DNA of 64,000 bases from assembly GCA_023374025.1 (NCBI GenBank), contig SIJG01000017.1:759671-823670 (forward strand), read 5' to 3'. The DNA comes from Heterodera schachtii (lineage: Eukaryota > Nematoda > Chromadorea > Rhabditida > Heteroderidae). Each line of letters opens with the position of its first letter. The first letter of the stretch is position 1. This document shows positions 34,864 to 48,474 of the stretch, in pieces. The position numbers and the translations under genes are program-made. The notes below the pieces were generated by a model. It worked only from the letters and a program-made list of their open reading frames with translations. It had not been told where the DNA came from and ran no database searches.

Positions 34864-36948
34864 GAAATAATTCAACAAATCAAAACAAAGGGCAAAAGAA
34901 AATCTTTATTAAAGAAGATCATAGGTTAGATAGTGCAAATTGGCAAATTGGGAGTTTCATTGTCCATTAGCATACAATGGGAGAGGAAGGGTCAACAAAT
35001 GGTGGGGAGAACAGCGTAAAGCGAAAAATCGCAGGTGGGCTGAAGGAGAACAGGGAGGAGAGGGAGGGGGGCAATGAGAGGGAGAAGAGGAGGCAATGGC
35101 ACGAGGGGGAGAAGGGGGAAGGGGAGGACAATGGGAGGGGAGAAGCCTCCCCTGGGGGAGTTAAAGGGACGCGAGAAGCGAAGTCACGGCACGCGACCGC
35201 ACATCCTCCGCTGCTTCTGCTGCTGCCAAAAGGTCCACCGTACTGAGTGACTGGTGGCGGAGCATCCCTCAGCCCATTCATTCATTCGTCATCCATCGCT
35301 CTTTCCCTTCCCCCAACGGCGACCGTTGCGCAATTCCCTCCACCTCCCTTCCGCTCCCTCCTTTCCCCCCCCCCCCAAACATCATTCTTCCCAAAGCGAC
35401 AAATTGTCATTTGCCTTCGGCACCGACAATGAAATCGGACACTTTTCCCCTTTTCCCGTCGTCCTATTTTGTCGCACGTTCTCTTCCCCCCCCCCCCCCT
35501 TTCTCTGCTGATGAAGGCACAATTAATTTCCTCCCACCCTTTTCTGGATGTCCTTCATCCTTTGCCTTTCTATTGTCTTTATGCCATTTTTTCTTTTTTT
35601 ATTATTAGTGAATTAAATTGCCCCAATTCTTTTGAATTCATTTTGGCATTTCAATTGGTTTTGCCGCCTCGTCAGTTGTCCCTTCCCCCCCCCCCCCCCC
35701 CCCTCCGCCCGTCCTCTGATCTCCTCAAGACTCTCGAGCATTTACCGCCTCTTCTCCCTTCGCTCCACCGTTTCCCTCAGCGGATTTGTCCTTTAGTGAA
35801 ACCGATAGAGTAAAAGCGGAACGGATAAGCCAACTAATCGGAAGCACAGATAAAGCAGCTAGAAATCAGCAACCATTTGAACTGGCAGTGAAGAGCAATG
35901 GGCGGGTCGTATTTCATAAAAGCGAATTTTTTGACCGCCTCGGGCAAAGAGAAAGAAGGAGACGAAATTGAGATGAAATGAATGAAAGACAAATGAATGG
36001 AATTTAATGGCGAAGAATGGCATTTTGGGAGTTGGCACAATCAAAACAAAGAGTAAAAAAAACTGAAGAAGACAAAGAGGAAGTCAATGGACAAGTGTGC
36101 TTTACCCTTCAGTCAATTTTTCGCTACTTTGTCCATTTTCTTCCATTTGTCTTCCATCCGCGCACATTCTTCGCCAGTGCCTTCTTCAGAGTCAGTCCCC
36201 ATAGGACGGATGGGATGATCCATCCCCAAATGCTTCCCTCCTTTTCCCTCCCATCTGTTCCCATTTGTCCTGTCCACCTGCTTCCTCTCCTCCCCTCCTT
36301 CCGTTTCGGCTCTTTCTGCTCATTGCCTTTTTGTGTTTTCGTTGTCCCCTCCCTTTCCCTCCCTCAAATTTTCCATTTTAGGCCAATTTTCTCATTACGT
36401 CAATTTCCGCTGCTTCTTCAATCCCAAATTTCGTCTTTCTCCGTTTTTGCAATTTTCGCCTTAATCACCGCCAAAATCGGTTTTATTTATTTTTCGTTCT
36501 GTCCCTTTTCTTTGATAATTTCTGTCCCTAAAAAGTTTGGTCCAAACAATTAAGTTTCCCTTTTATTTGTGCCCATTAATCCGCCCTTTTTGAGTTTAGC
36601 CGCGGGGAAATCCACAATTTTTCTCTGTCCCTCCCGCTGTGTGCCCATTTGATTTTCCGGTCCCTCCCAAACTTTTGGGAGTTTATTCCCCTGCCGCCCC
36701 CTTGCGCAATTTGTTTATTTTTTTGCAATTTTGCCCCATTAATCTGTCCCCCATCCCTCCGGCAGTTTTTCGTCTCTCCCCCTCAGCGTCAATCGTTGGC
36801 CCCCACTAAAAACCGAAATGCCATCATAAATCAAATGACCGCCACTAAATTTGAGCCGGGAAGTGCGTCATCGTGCTCCTCGGATTGACCTGCCGTTCTT
36901 CCCAATCATTTAGCCAAATTTCCATCCGTTTCCTTTGTCCATCCGTCG

Positions 36949-39882
36949 ATGCTCTCTTCCCTCGGCCATTCTTCCTCTTCCTCCGCTTCCTCTGCTTCCT
37001 CTTCCGCCACTGTTTCTTCTTCATCCTTCCCCCAAAACACTTCCCCTTATTACTGTTGGCCAGTGGGCGCCGCCGAATGGAGTCTCGCGGCGGCGGCGAT
37101 GAGCCGATCGGCCGTGCTCTGTGCCGGTCAGTTGCAAAACCGAACCTTTGCTTTCATTATCCACTTTATTGGCATTTTCCTTTCCTCTGATCCCTTTTGG
37201 CTTTGATTGTCCGTCCTTTTCTTCTCAGATTCCTCCTCCCAAATTGGCGCTCTCTGCGCTCCTTCCCAAACTTATTATGGACAAATGGCCGCAGCTGCGG
37301 CTGTTTCGGCCTCTTCTTCTGTGCCGGGCGCAGGAACCGCTTGGTATTCACCAAACAATTGCGAATATTATGATGGATTGCAAAGAGCGGCGGGACACAC
37401 ACTGAACGGCTATTTGGGCACTTATGGCGGAGGAAGTACGGAAATCGGCTTAAAAATTGGGAATGCGTGGGGGGGGGGGGAGCGGAAGAAATCATCGGTG
37501 GGGTGGGAGTGATCAGTGGTCCGATCGCTTCCGGATGAGTAATGCCGTGTACCACTCATTCCTTGACAGATGCTTACTCTTCGCCTGCCAATGGCTATTA
37601 CGGCGCCTCTTTCCCCGCGGCGAGTCATTACGCTGCTGCCGCACTCTCATCAACATTCGACATCAAAAAAGCCGAACTGTCCTACTTGCCAATGGCAGCA
37701 GCTTATTGTGGCGGAACTCAGCCGCAACAGCAGCAGTACAGTAACCTGACGGGGGCAGGCTTTATTACGGTAGAGTTGGGGATCAAAAAGCGAACATCAA
37801 CGGGAAATAACAGCAGCCGACCAGTTCTGAGCTGGACACTTCGGCATTGATCGGCGAGACGACGCCAAACCAACGGAACGGTGCCGGAAACGTAAGCACG
37901 GCTAATTACATGCAGCAGTATTCGTCGCCAATACCATCGGTGGAAAGAAAACCTACGGCATTTGCCGAAAGCACAGCCCGAAGCAAAGGGGCACACCAAA
38001 CAAAGAAAAGTGCCAAATCGGAACACAAAACGGCATCAAGTGAGCACAGATTGAAACAAAGCAACGAGGACAATTTTGCTTTAGAGCGGTCCAAAAAGAA
38101 AAAGGCACAAGCAGCCGCCAGCGGAGGGACACGAGTGAGTCCGACGGAGCCGAACAACACAGTGAGAGAGGGGGGGGGGGAGGGGGAAGGAGGGGTCAAA
38201 TTACAAGCAACATTCATTCAGGCACTGGTGTTTGTCTGGGAATTGGTCAGTTTGTCGCCTCCTTCGTCGCCCCCTTCCAATGCTTTTCCTCCGCTTTTCC
38301 TCCTCAGGAGGACCTTTGCACCGTTCTTCCCCAAAACGCCCCGTGCCGCAACGAATGGGAAAGTCAGATGTCGTTCATGCTGAACCAACTGCTCCAATAT
38401 GGGTTCCAACTGGAAAGCCCCGAGGAGTTTGAGCAGACAAATGTGGAGGATGCCGCTTCGGACGAAGCATTGCAAAATGCGCAGAATTATGCCGCGGCAA
38501 ATGGGGCGGGGCCAATTCCCCGCGAGTTTGGCCTTTCGAACGGGGCCGGAGGGGAAGAAGTGAAGCGGACGGAAAATGGGGTCCAATTGTCACCGCAAAG
38601 GCATCAGCAGCTGAAGCAGGAAATTTTGCCGGATGGACCGACACCAATGCAGGCGAACTGCTCGAATTCGCCGGCTGCATCGACGGCACATCCGGTGCTG
38701 TCCAATAACAACAGCAATGAGGGACTGAGGAAATTAGCGGCAAAGTACCGACTGATTAGGAACACATACGAACTTTACGGGGGACAGAGAATGGAAGGTC
38801 GGTTTGGTGATTAGCGTTAATTGCGATAATTAGTCATTTATTTTTAAATGATTTAATGTAAAATTGGCATTTGAACATTCAGTTTGGTTGCAACAGTTCG
38901 GAATTCAGCCGGAAATGTTCCGACGTTTGGAAGGATTTGAGGTAAAGAGAGTGATAAAATTGGAAATACAAGTGCCGATTGTCGGCATTTTGTTTAGCAA
39001 TCACCTTTCTCCAAAATCGAACTTTTCCGCCAATGCCTTCGCGTGGTGTCGGAAAGGTCAGTGGAACGGCACAATGCTTAATTAGCATGCATTTGTGTGA
39101 AAATGCCTCTCCGCTAGTTCCATTGTCCTCCATTGACAGGTCACGGCACATCCCCAACCGATGCGCAAACGTCGTTTGGTCCTCCACCGGCGCTGTTGGC
39201 GTCGCTGGGGCATTGGGCCAATTGATGCTCTGTCGGATGAGTGAATTTGTGCCGGCAGAAAACGGTGGGACGGCACATTTGTTAATCACTGATTTTTGCA
39301 GTTTAGTTTACTGTACGGCGCGGATGGGAAGGGAAGCGGTGATGGAACGGTTGGCCAACCATTTCCAGAAGAAGCACATTACGGTAATAACGAAGGGCGG
39401 GGATTACGGTAATTGGGACGGATAAAAGCACAAATTGACAACAGATGATCACTTCCAAAGAGGAGACAAGACTGTTCGCCTTAAAGGTGACTTTGTTTGT
39501 TTGAAAGTGTTCTAATAATTGGCCTTCGGCACAGGAGAGCATTCCGTGTTGGATGCTTCGCTCTGATCAGGTCTTTTGACTAATTGCCAATCAATGCCTT
39601 TTTCACATTTTCACTAATCGCCAATGGCACTCCCTTCTATTTGAACTTAAACGAATCATTTTATTCTGTTAGTGCATCGTCAAATTTCGCCCTGCTTTGG
39701 ACATTTTGGTCGGTGACTTCGGTGGCATAACGCCAACTTGCGCAGACATTCTGATGCAACGGACAATGCCAAAAGGACGATTCGCAGGGGACGGGGAGGA
39801 CGAAGAAACGGAGAGAAAAAGAGGCGGAGGGACAATGGCACTCGGAGGGGGAGGACGGGCAACGGGGCGGGGGCATTTTTGA
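36949..39882 (+). CDS. eya-1: Eyes absent homologue with degenerate phosphatase motifs
   Basis: EYA proteins are SIX-partner coactivators with a C-terminal HAD tyrosine-phosphatase (EYA) domain. Proposed exons: 36949-37126, 37229-37435, 37570-37769, 37814-38134, 38222-38245, 38308-38797, 38883-38941, 38998-39056, 39140-39264, 39307-39383, 39445-39486, 39535-39570, 39673-39882; all keep phase. The N-terminal half is Ser/Ala/Tyr/Gln-rich as in EYA transactivation regions. The EYA domain starts ALVFVWELEDLCTVL, then LRKLAAKYRLIRNTYELYGG, RCANVVWSSTGAVG, PAENVYCTARMGREAVMERL and ESIPCWMLRSDQ, matching EYA blocks in order. The catalytic DLDET is ELEDL, and the GDGVEEE block is TSKEE. A catalytically dead coactivator is inferred. 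The Gly-rich tail after FRPALDILVG is unusual. ATG 36949 is the best start seen; an upstream exon is possible. Confidence 0.85.
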
Positions 39883-40696
39883 CAGTCAGAGGATGAACAC
39901 AGCAGCAGAATGACGAGATGATGGACACAAACAAGTACAGATTACGGTACAAAACGGAATGGGACGGATACGGTAGGACGAATGGACACGGAAAAACGCA
40001 AAACAAAAGCTGACAATTGATAAAAATGATAAGATGTACAATAAATGTGTAAAAGGGCGTAAGTTGCAACATTCGTAAAATCAAATTTTGGAAATTTGTA
40101 AATAGAAAACCCCAATTTTACGGCCAATTACATATTGTATTAACCGATATTTCTTTGAATTTTTAAAAATAACGAAATTTTTTTTTTTGGAGATTTTTAA
40201 CTCTTTAATTAAAATGTTGCGGCACTGATTCTTAAATTCCGTTTTTCTTGTAGAAATTAAACTTATTGTTCCCTTCATTTATATCATTCGTTCAATATTT
40301 TTATTAATAGAAAATATTCAAAATGATGTGTTTTTGTTTAAAAATTTAAATAATTAAAAGTAAAAAGATGGAAAAAAAGAAAAGACAGAAAAGACCCAAA
40401 ATGTGTGAACAAAAATTGATCGGATGGCTTAATTGAGAAGCAGCTGCCAATCAGAACTGATCACGGGCAATTCCGATCAACAAAGTGTGCCAAATTATTT
40501 GCCGATTTGAATGATCAAAAATCAAATAGAAATGAAATGAAAGAAACACGAAACAAATGGTGGTAGAATAGTTGGGGACAGTTATCACTTGGAAAGGGAA
40601 GGATGAGCATTTGGAGACAGACAATGGTTTGGTCATTTTGCTGACGATGGCACGGCACGAAAATTCACTCCCCGGGGGGAGGGGAGGGCACAACAA
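39883..40696. other. Convergent 3' region between eya and lin-10
   Basis: AT-rich 3' flanking sequence of two convergent genes, with an A/T run near 40180-40190. I see no coding, RNA or mobile element signal. Confidence 0.6.
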
Positions 40697-43600
40697 TCAG
40701 ATGTAATTGGGAATTTCTTGGCCAGTCAAAAGCCGGAACATCGAAGTGGGCATTGTTCTGAGCATTCGGTAAAGGATTAGTTCCATCTATTAGTGCTTTC
40801 TCATTTGCTTATCCATTGTTTGTTTATCCCCCCCCCCCAATTTGCCATTTTTACTTCATGTGAATCTCTCCCGTAGCTGTGGCCAACATGTTCACAATGC
40901 GTTCGTGCGGTATGGCCACCACACTTTGGTGGTTTATTTCGATGATCCGATGTCCCACCCGAATGCCGCCCCTTTCGGCAATCCCTCCGCGCAAAAGCGA
41001 ACAAATCTTAGCACCAATTTAAAATGGGAGGAAGGGAGTGATCAGAAACACTTACGACGCCATTTTGGACACTGAACCCGAGTTGGTATTTGGTGTCGGG
41101 ACGACGAATTCGAACTTCGACCACCGGCGGAGTGGAGACGACGGTCAGACGGACAGCGGTGGCCGAGCGAACATTCTGATCAGGTGGAAAAGTGATCGGA
41201 AAGATTGGACATATTGATCAGAGGGGAAGAAGTGATCGAAAAGATGGACACTGATCGGAAGGGAAGAAATGGTCGAAATAACCAGCGAAACTCACTTTTA
41301 TATTTTGTTGAGCCGCACTCAGCGGGAGTCCGACCAGCGAAATGCCGTTAATTCCGATCAGTTGGTCGCCAATGTTCAGCTGATTACTCCGCGAAGCAGC
41401 TCCCCCTGGCGCCATGTTGGCGATAACCTTCGCATGTTTTTTTCTGCTGTTTTTGGCGTTTCGTTTTCCCTCTTACCACGGTTGGCAACATCGAACCCCA
41501 GCCCGATTCGACCACGACAATTCCCAGCGTTTCCCCCGACTTTTTCGACACCACAACATCCTTCAAGGGAACAATGCGCTCGCTTTTCATTCGGCTTTAT
41601 CCCCCCAATTTTTAAACCCACTTTTTGCGTCTCTTTCCTGGCCAACATTTCCAATTCTTCGCCCAGTAATTCTTGTGAGTTTAGCACTTCCTAAGACATT
41701 TCGGCTCATTTTCAAAATTAATTGTTGTGTCTTTCTCCACCTGATAGTCAATGTCTCGCAAATAATTTGGGTCTTCGATTCCGTTGGCCCTCAAAAATTC
41801 CACGTATGCCACTTGGAATGCTTGGCCAATGGACTGCGCAATGAATGCCGACTCTTCCGACTCGAATATATGGCAAATTACTCGAGGGCTTTTTCGGATG
41901 GTTTCTCCGCCACTGCAATTTCAAATGCTTTCCCTTTCCCCAATTAAGCATCATTTTTACGCTTCATCCTCCGTCTGTTCTTGCTGAGAAGGCACCCGAC
42001 GGGCCATCAGAACAACCAAATCGCCAATGTCGGCGATGTAAGAGATGGAGCGCAGGGAATGGTCCATGAGAATGTCCTGAGAAAGAGGAGACGAAGTGTG
42101 CGAGAGAGAGGAGAGAGTGGGAGAAGAAGTGGAGAAAGTGGTAAAGGAAATTAAACAAATTAAAAGGGGAAATGCCGCGGGAAAGGGAAAAGAATGGCAC
42201 GACGAAATGCCAAGAAACGCCGCCAAATAAAAACCAAAAAAATAACAGAAAACAAAGGCATTGGCACTTCGTCGAAGAGGGAAATTTAAAGGGAAAGTGA
42301 CCAAAAGCAAAGCCAAAGAAAAACAAAACAAAAAGAGCAGAGAAAGTGCGAAAGAATGGCCAATGTTTTCGGTGTTCACCTGGCGAACGTCCGTCTCGGA
42401 GATTCTCTTAAAGGGGAAAATTGGAAAGAAAGAAAAAGGAAAAGCAAAGGGAAGAGAAACCAAAGGGAGGGAAAAGCGAAACAATGCAAAAACAAACGGA
42501 GGGGGGGGGGAGAGAAAAAGCGCAATTTGAGAAAGGCAAAGGGAAAAGCGCCCTCGGGGGACAACGGACAAAGGCAGGGCAAAAGCAGCGAAAGGCGAAG
42601 ACGGCACGGCACTGACCTGAAGATCTGTGTTCAGCACCATAATCTTCTCGGTTGAAATGAACAGGTCTATCTCAGTGCTGGGCTGCAATTCGCCGTCCGG
42701 AGCCTAAAATTGTTGAATTTCAGAAAATATCCAGTAAATTGCCAATGATTTAATTTGTTGAATGAAAAAATTAAAATGGAATGAGTGATCGATCATTGGT
42801 CGGAGCAAAAAAGTCCATAAGACAGTCAATCCATTAGTATTTAATCCTCGGATTTCCAATTTTTCATTCCAAATGCCCTTTTCGTCTTTCTCACTTTTAC
42901 GCGTGCCACCGCCTCTTGCGCCTGTGCCATTCGCGAACTTTTGGACGGCCGACCGTCCGAACTCATTTGAGTTGAGCCCAAATAACGCGCCCGAAACAGA
43001 ACGCCTTCGATGAGCACTGCAGGTTCATGAATGATTACTGTAAAGTTGAAAAAGGTAAAGACGGATTACGGTAACGAAGAGCACAGTAAGCAAGAAGCAG
43101 TTTGAGAAGAAATGAAAGGAAATGTTCGATTAATTACTGATACACCATAATGCTGCGATTAATGGAAGTTAGCTGATTTTTTTTTCAGTGTGTGAGAAAT
43201 TGTGTCAGACACAGTGACTTGGTTTAAAATGAAGGAACGGTAATTGTTATTGGATGAAAGTGACGGTTTTGACAAAACGCCATAGAACAACAAACACAAC
43301 ACGAACAGAGAAAAACAATCCGTGAAAAGAACGAATGACTTACGTGAAAGTGCGGAAGAGAGTGAGAGAGAGTGCCGTTGTGGTGAGGGGAGGGGAGGGG
43401 GGTAATTAGTGATTAGCAAAAGGCCCAAGTGTGAAGAGACGGAGTGCCTCCAGCAGAGGACCATAGGGAAAACCAGGGGCCAATCATCAGCAGATGAAAG
43501 AGTGAGTTTGATCATTTTTGTGCTAATTGGGACTTGTCTTGGCAATAGTGCCCCCCCCCCCTGCTTTTCCTCCGGGTGCCCCCCCACCCCTCCGCCTGCT

Positions 43601-46110
43601 CACCTTCCTTTTTGCTGCCCTTTCTCTTTGGCCCAGTCCCGCCCTGCTCTTCCTCCTCCTCCGTCGTTGGCCTTGTCCCTCCATTTGCTACGTTTTTTTC
43701 CGTGCCGTTTTCCTCCGCCGCCACTGCGCCGCCTTCCCCTCGGGCCGCTTGCGTCGTCCGTCCGTCCAGCAACAGTTGGTCCGTCTCTTTTCCGCCCTCC
43801 GTTTCCGTCTCTTCCGCTTCTTTTCCCCGCAATGCTTCTTCGTTGTCCTTGCGCAGTCGTCGTTGCTCTTCCCGTTCTCTCCTCTTCAGGTAGGACTCTC
43901 TCCAAAAAATTAAGTGTGAACTTGAGGACGTTTTATGATTCCGAACTTTATTTTCTCTCGACTCTAGTCTCTCTCTTCTCTGTTTGTCTCTCTTTCTCTC
44001 TCTATCTCTCACTTTCTCTTTTTCTTCTCTCCCCATCTCTGTCTCTCTCTCTCTGTATGTCTGCTCCCCCCCCCCGCCTCCCTCCGTTACCTCATCACCC
44101 AAATTGGTTCCGTCTTGTCCTTCTCAGTGTTGCTGCTACTGCTCGCCGTCGTGCCCCCCTTTTCTCCACTGCTCCCAGGCCATTCCATTGTTTGTCGCTG
44201 GTGTAGTGTCCCAATTTCGTTCTGTGCTCCGCTTTTGCCGGAAAATGACCTCCTCGCCGGCGCCCGTCCAGCTGATGCCCTTCTGCTCGCCACGCTGCTT
44301 TGGGGCCCTCGGGGTGGCGCCGGCAGCGGAGAGGGAGCAGCGGAACAGCCGCCCCCGAGGGGTGACAAAGGCCCGTTGCTGAGGGAAGCCGACCTGGCGA
44401 AAGTGGCAGGCGGAAGAGAGTCGGCATCGGCACGAAAAGGGCCGAGTTGGGAGTGATGGTGAAGTTGCTGTTGGCCCATCACCAAATTTTGGATTAGAGA
44501 AGGATTGTGCTGTTGCAACTGGGCCAACAATTGGGCAGCCATCTGCAAATTGAATAAAGCAAATCAAAACTCATTCTTGAAAAGTGGACAACTTCAGGAG
44601 TAATGTCTGAGAGACTCGGCGGAAGCATTTGGGCGAATGGCGGAGACGGCGACTGAGCGACGGTCGTTGGGAGCGGCGGTGGCGTTGGTTGTTGGGGCAA
44701 GAAGGGCACGGCGAAGGGGGCGCCATGGAACGGATGGTGTTGAGTTTGGCCGAAAAGGGCGGCGGGGGGAGGGGCAGCGAAAGGTTGGGGCATTGCTAAC
44801 AAGACGGACAATTAATTGGCCAAATTGTTGGGTTAATTAATTACCCACCGAATTGTTCCTGAGGACACATTTGGGTAAGGAAAGAAGTGGTCATCGTTTG
44901 CTGGTGAGGAAAATGGACACCCGCAACAGAAAATGGCAATTGTCCACCGGGGACAAATGGTTGAGGGAAATAAAGGGGATGTTGGCTGACGGAAGGCTGG
45001 GGATTGATCAGAGACTGGCACAACTGATCAAGACAGGGCGAGTCGGTGGCCAATTTGGGCTCGGAAGAACCGTCTGACTGAAAGAGAGAGCGGTTAAAAA
45101 GGGAAACAGAGATAACGGAGGACGAAACGGACACAGAAAAAAACACAAAAGGGAGGGAGAAGAAGAAGCAGTGCAGGGAGAAGATGGAAGAGGAGAATAA
45201 GCGACTATGGAAGGAAGAGAAACAGAGGACGAAATAGACACAGAGAGAAAAACACAAAGAGAGAGGGAAGAGAAACTGAAGAAGTACAAGAAGAAGATGG
45301 TGAAGGAAGAAAAGAGACTGTGGAGAGGGAAAGAAATAAAAAAAGTATAGCCCAGGGGAAAAAGGCAATGGGTTAGAGAAAAGCGGCCAAACAGTGAAAA
45401 GCATCCAAAAAAGAAGGACACAGAGGAACAGGTTGGACGATGGACGACACGACACCGACTCATTCGCTCTGACCTCCGTTTGTTGACCATCTCCCCGTAC
45501 ATCTTCGCCCTGTCGCCGCCCGTTTTGCATTTGCTGTTGGAAGCCGAACGCGTGGTTCAACAACAGCTGGTTCATCTCCTGCTCGTCCATCTGAAAGGGC
45601 CATTTAGCGAGGCGAACCGAACCGAAACCCGTGCGGAAGAAAACAAAAAGGACAGAGGAAATATAACGGAGAAATAAAAGAGGGAAAGCAAGAGAAAGAG
45701 AGTGATGGAGAGAGACAAGGGATGTGACGAGAGAAAGAAAGACATTCATTCAAAAACCCTAAAAAGTGAATTGCGGCGTCTCCCCGCTCGACCTTCTTCA
45801 CATTTTTGTTCTGCATCCTCCTGGCAATCTCTCGTTCGATCTCTGCCAATTGTTTTCTGATCAGATCTGTCGTTTTGCTCTCCGACCAATTCTGTCTCCG
45901 TCTCTCCTCCTCCTCGTTCTCTCCACTCTCCCCTTTCTTTTCTTTGCTTTCCTGCGCTATTTCTTCCTTCACTGTTTCTTTCTCTGCCGTTCTGTCATGT
46001 GCACTATCTTCCCCCATCTTTTTGTCCTCCTCTCCTCTGTCCTCCCCTCCGGCAGAAGTTTGGGCCAATGTTTTTTCTTCTGTCGCCGCTTCCGTAGCGG
46101 CGGCGGTCAT
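40697..46110 (-). CDS. lin-10: LIN-10 / X11 (APBA, Mint) adaptor, PTB plus two PDZ domains
   Basis: LIN-10/Mint is a scaffold at Golgi, endosomes and synapses, binding APP-type tails (PTB) and receptors/channels (PDZ). Minus-strand exons from 43.03 kb give the PTB domain: [49 protein letters not shown], then [27 protein letters not shown] and [23 protein letters not shown]1 has [19 protein letters not shown] and [23 protein letters not shown]2 has [19 protein letters not shown] and [19 protein letters not shown]. The tail [13 protein letters not shown] ends at stop 40697, like X11. Upstream exons (43.5-46.1 kb) are Glu/Gln/Pro-rich. ATG 46110 follows TTCCTTTAG by two bases, a good trans-splice acceptor. 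N-terminal exon joins are not fully resolved. Confidence 0.9.
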
Positions 46111-48111
46111 TTCTAAAGGAAGGGACACTTTTTGGAAAACAGAGAAGGCAAAGGAAGGCAATTTGCATATTGGAAGCCGAGGAAGCACCAGAAGTATAAG
46201 TAATTTAAGAAAAGTCAACCATTTCTTCGTCAATTATAATTATGATGAGGGGTAAGTAATTGACAATTAATGGGAAAATGCCAAAATGACGAAGATCAAT
46301 TTTGGCATTTTTGAGTTTGACGATGTAAACAGAGAAAAAAAAGGGGGAGGGTGGGAAAATTCTTAAAGAAAATATTCCCGATTTAGAAAAGGAATTAAAA
46401 AGGGAGATTTTGGTTGGGCATTATGCACAGAAAAGACACATCGATGGGAATTGGAAGAAAAAGACAAAAAAAACAGAGAAAAAGGGAGGGAAAGGAGGAG
46501 AAATGAGGGGGGAGGAGAGGAACATTTGTAACACTTATCAACAATTGTCAATTATTATCACATCGAAATTCACTTCTGCTGGAGATAAGAAACGCCCAAA
46601 ATATCAATCAAATGGCAAAAAGGGCACCGCCACCAAAGGAAAAGCCAAAGGAAAAGCCAAAACAAAACAAAAAACAAATGCCTTTTCCGTCGGCCATTTG
46701 CGAAGGCAATTCGCTCTTTTGGTCCAAAAGAAATGAATCGGTCAGCATTTTTCCGCCTCCGTCCGCCGTCGAATTTTGGGAGGCGTTGTGATCACCGCCA
46801 ACCGCGGAAGAATCGGAAGAGTTGGGACTGAACAGCGGAGGTTGGCCGGACGAAGACGGTGGTGAGGCGGCATCGAAAGGGAGGGGGAGGACGGACACCT
46901 GCGAAAGTGCAGAAAAAGTGATGAGTCATTGGGTGGCGCAAATGCGAAAGGACAAAATGATATCGGAGGAAGAAGAGTATTTTTGAAACTTCCAAACAGA
47001 GAGAGACATACCCATCAATAAATTTGAAATTGACAAATAATTTTATGATCGGTTAATTAATTAATTAATTAATTGTCCATTTCCCCCGTCCTTCACCACC
47101 GAATGGTCCCTTTGCTGATGATGATTGTTGTGCAAAAGCTGTTGCATTTGTGCGGTGGTCGTCTGCATTTCACAAATTGGGAGACCCAAAAAGAAAAGGG
47201 AGGGGAGGAAAAGCGAAGTGATCAGCAAAAGGAGAGAATGGAGCAAAATTAGGACATTGGCAAATGACTGAAAGGGACGAACGACGGACACTAATTGTTG
47301 GACAGAATTGCTGATCGATCAGAAATATGGACGGAAATGCCATCCATAAAGGGAGGATGCGGTAAAAGCAAATCCCTTTGAAGGTGAAGTGAAAAGGAAG
47401 GGCACCCCATGAAAAACGCGAAGCACGAGATATTTAAACTAATTTGATTATAATTTAATATTGGATGACAAAATTCGGGAAATCCTTCCTTTTCAAGCAA
47501 AAAGCGACTAATGGCGCAAATTCTCATTAGCCTTAGAGAAGTGCGCGACCGGATGAAAGTGTTGAGGGGTGACGGAATAAGCCTTCGGAAAAAAACGGCA
47601 AATCCAGGAGGAGAACAGAGAAGGCTGGAAATAGTACGAGAAGAAAGAAAATGAGACAAAAGACAATGCGAAATAGGGAGAGACGGAAGAGAAGGAAAGG
47701 ATGGCCGTTAGCTAAGGAATTCCGTTGGACACGCCTCAGCGCCTCTGGCGAAACAACAAGCGAAAGAGACACAACACACAAACAAAGAGACGCAGCAGGG
47801 AAAGGGGAGGGGGAGAAGGGAAAAGGGGGGACGAAGGGAGAGGGAAGGGAGAGGGAAGGGAAGGGAAGGAGGGGGGGGGAGGCGGATGAGGGGGCGGGGG
47901 TGACACTCCCCTCCCCCAGCCCCTTCCAACCACCCCAATTTAATTCTTTTAGGCCCTGCGGCTACAACGCTTTAGGGACAAAAAGAGGAGAGATGAACAT
48001 TAAAATATAGAAATTGGGATGTGAGAGAGAGAAATTGCGGGAAGGAGCGAAATAGTACGCAATTAGAGGGAGGGGAAGACGAGAAAAATAGAGGAATGTA
48101 GCGAGGGAGAC

Positions 48112-48147
<36 letters not shown>

Positions 48148-48474
48148 CAGACGATGGAAGGAAGGGTGGTCTCTCTGCACATTTTAACCTTCATTTCTCT
48201 ATTGATTGTGGGCACCGAAAAGATCAATTGGAAGTAATGGATTATATAGAGAAGCAAAATGGAAGAGGAAAAGAAAAGAGAGGAAGACTAAACGAAATAA
48301 AGAGGGAGAAGGAAGTAAGAAGAGGAGAAGGGACAAAATGAGAAAGAAAGACGGTTAGAAGGACTCAAATTTGTATTTGGCGTTCTGTCTTCAAATTTTC
48401 CTAATTGGCCTTCAGGGCAAAATTAACAAAAGAATTATTAATTTATTTAAATTTGATTGGCATTCTTCAGCAGA
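46111..48474. other. Intergenic region with possible lin-10 alternative 5' exons
   Basis: Minus-strand open stretches at 46700-46900 (Ser/Pro-rich, PLFSPNSSDSSAVGGDHN) and 47080-47170 (Gln/His-rich, TTTAQMQQLLHNNHHQQRD) look like the low-complexity N-termini of LIN-10 and could be upstream alternative exons. Their splice joins are not established. The rest is purine-rich low-complexity DNA, a GAGA tract at 48113-48142 and a TTAAT repeat near 47055. Confidence 0.4.

Larger units (their letters stand above)
31063..36948. other. Gene-poor region upstream of eya
   Basis: Apart from the repeats listed separately, it holds poly(C) and poly(G) runs (33286-33295, 33360, 33631-33648, 34281-34297, 34451-34475, 35366-35376, 35487-35498, 35688-35703) and pyrimidine-rich stretches. 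Nothing reads convincingly as a gene. A short plus-strand frame ending at 35971 (SETDRVKAERISQLIGSTD) is the only one with a balanced composition; I do not support it. The region may hold eya regulatory sequence. Confidence 0.5.

Noticed and set aside
36949..37130. Active EYA phosphatase by a different exon 5 splice
   Set aside because: I looked for an alternative exon giving DLDxT near 38160-38310; the only in-phase option reads VFVWEL joined to EDLCTVL.
41414..41947. Plus-strand frames opposite the LIN-10 PDZ region
   Set aside because: Shadows of the minus-strand PDZ/PTB exons, which match X11 in order.
43409..44206. 265-codon plus-strand frame opposite lin-10
   Set aside because: Pro/Ser/Leu low complexity antisense to lin-10 N-terminal exons; no start context or family similarity.
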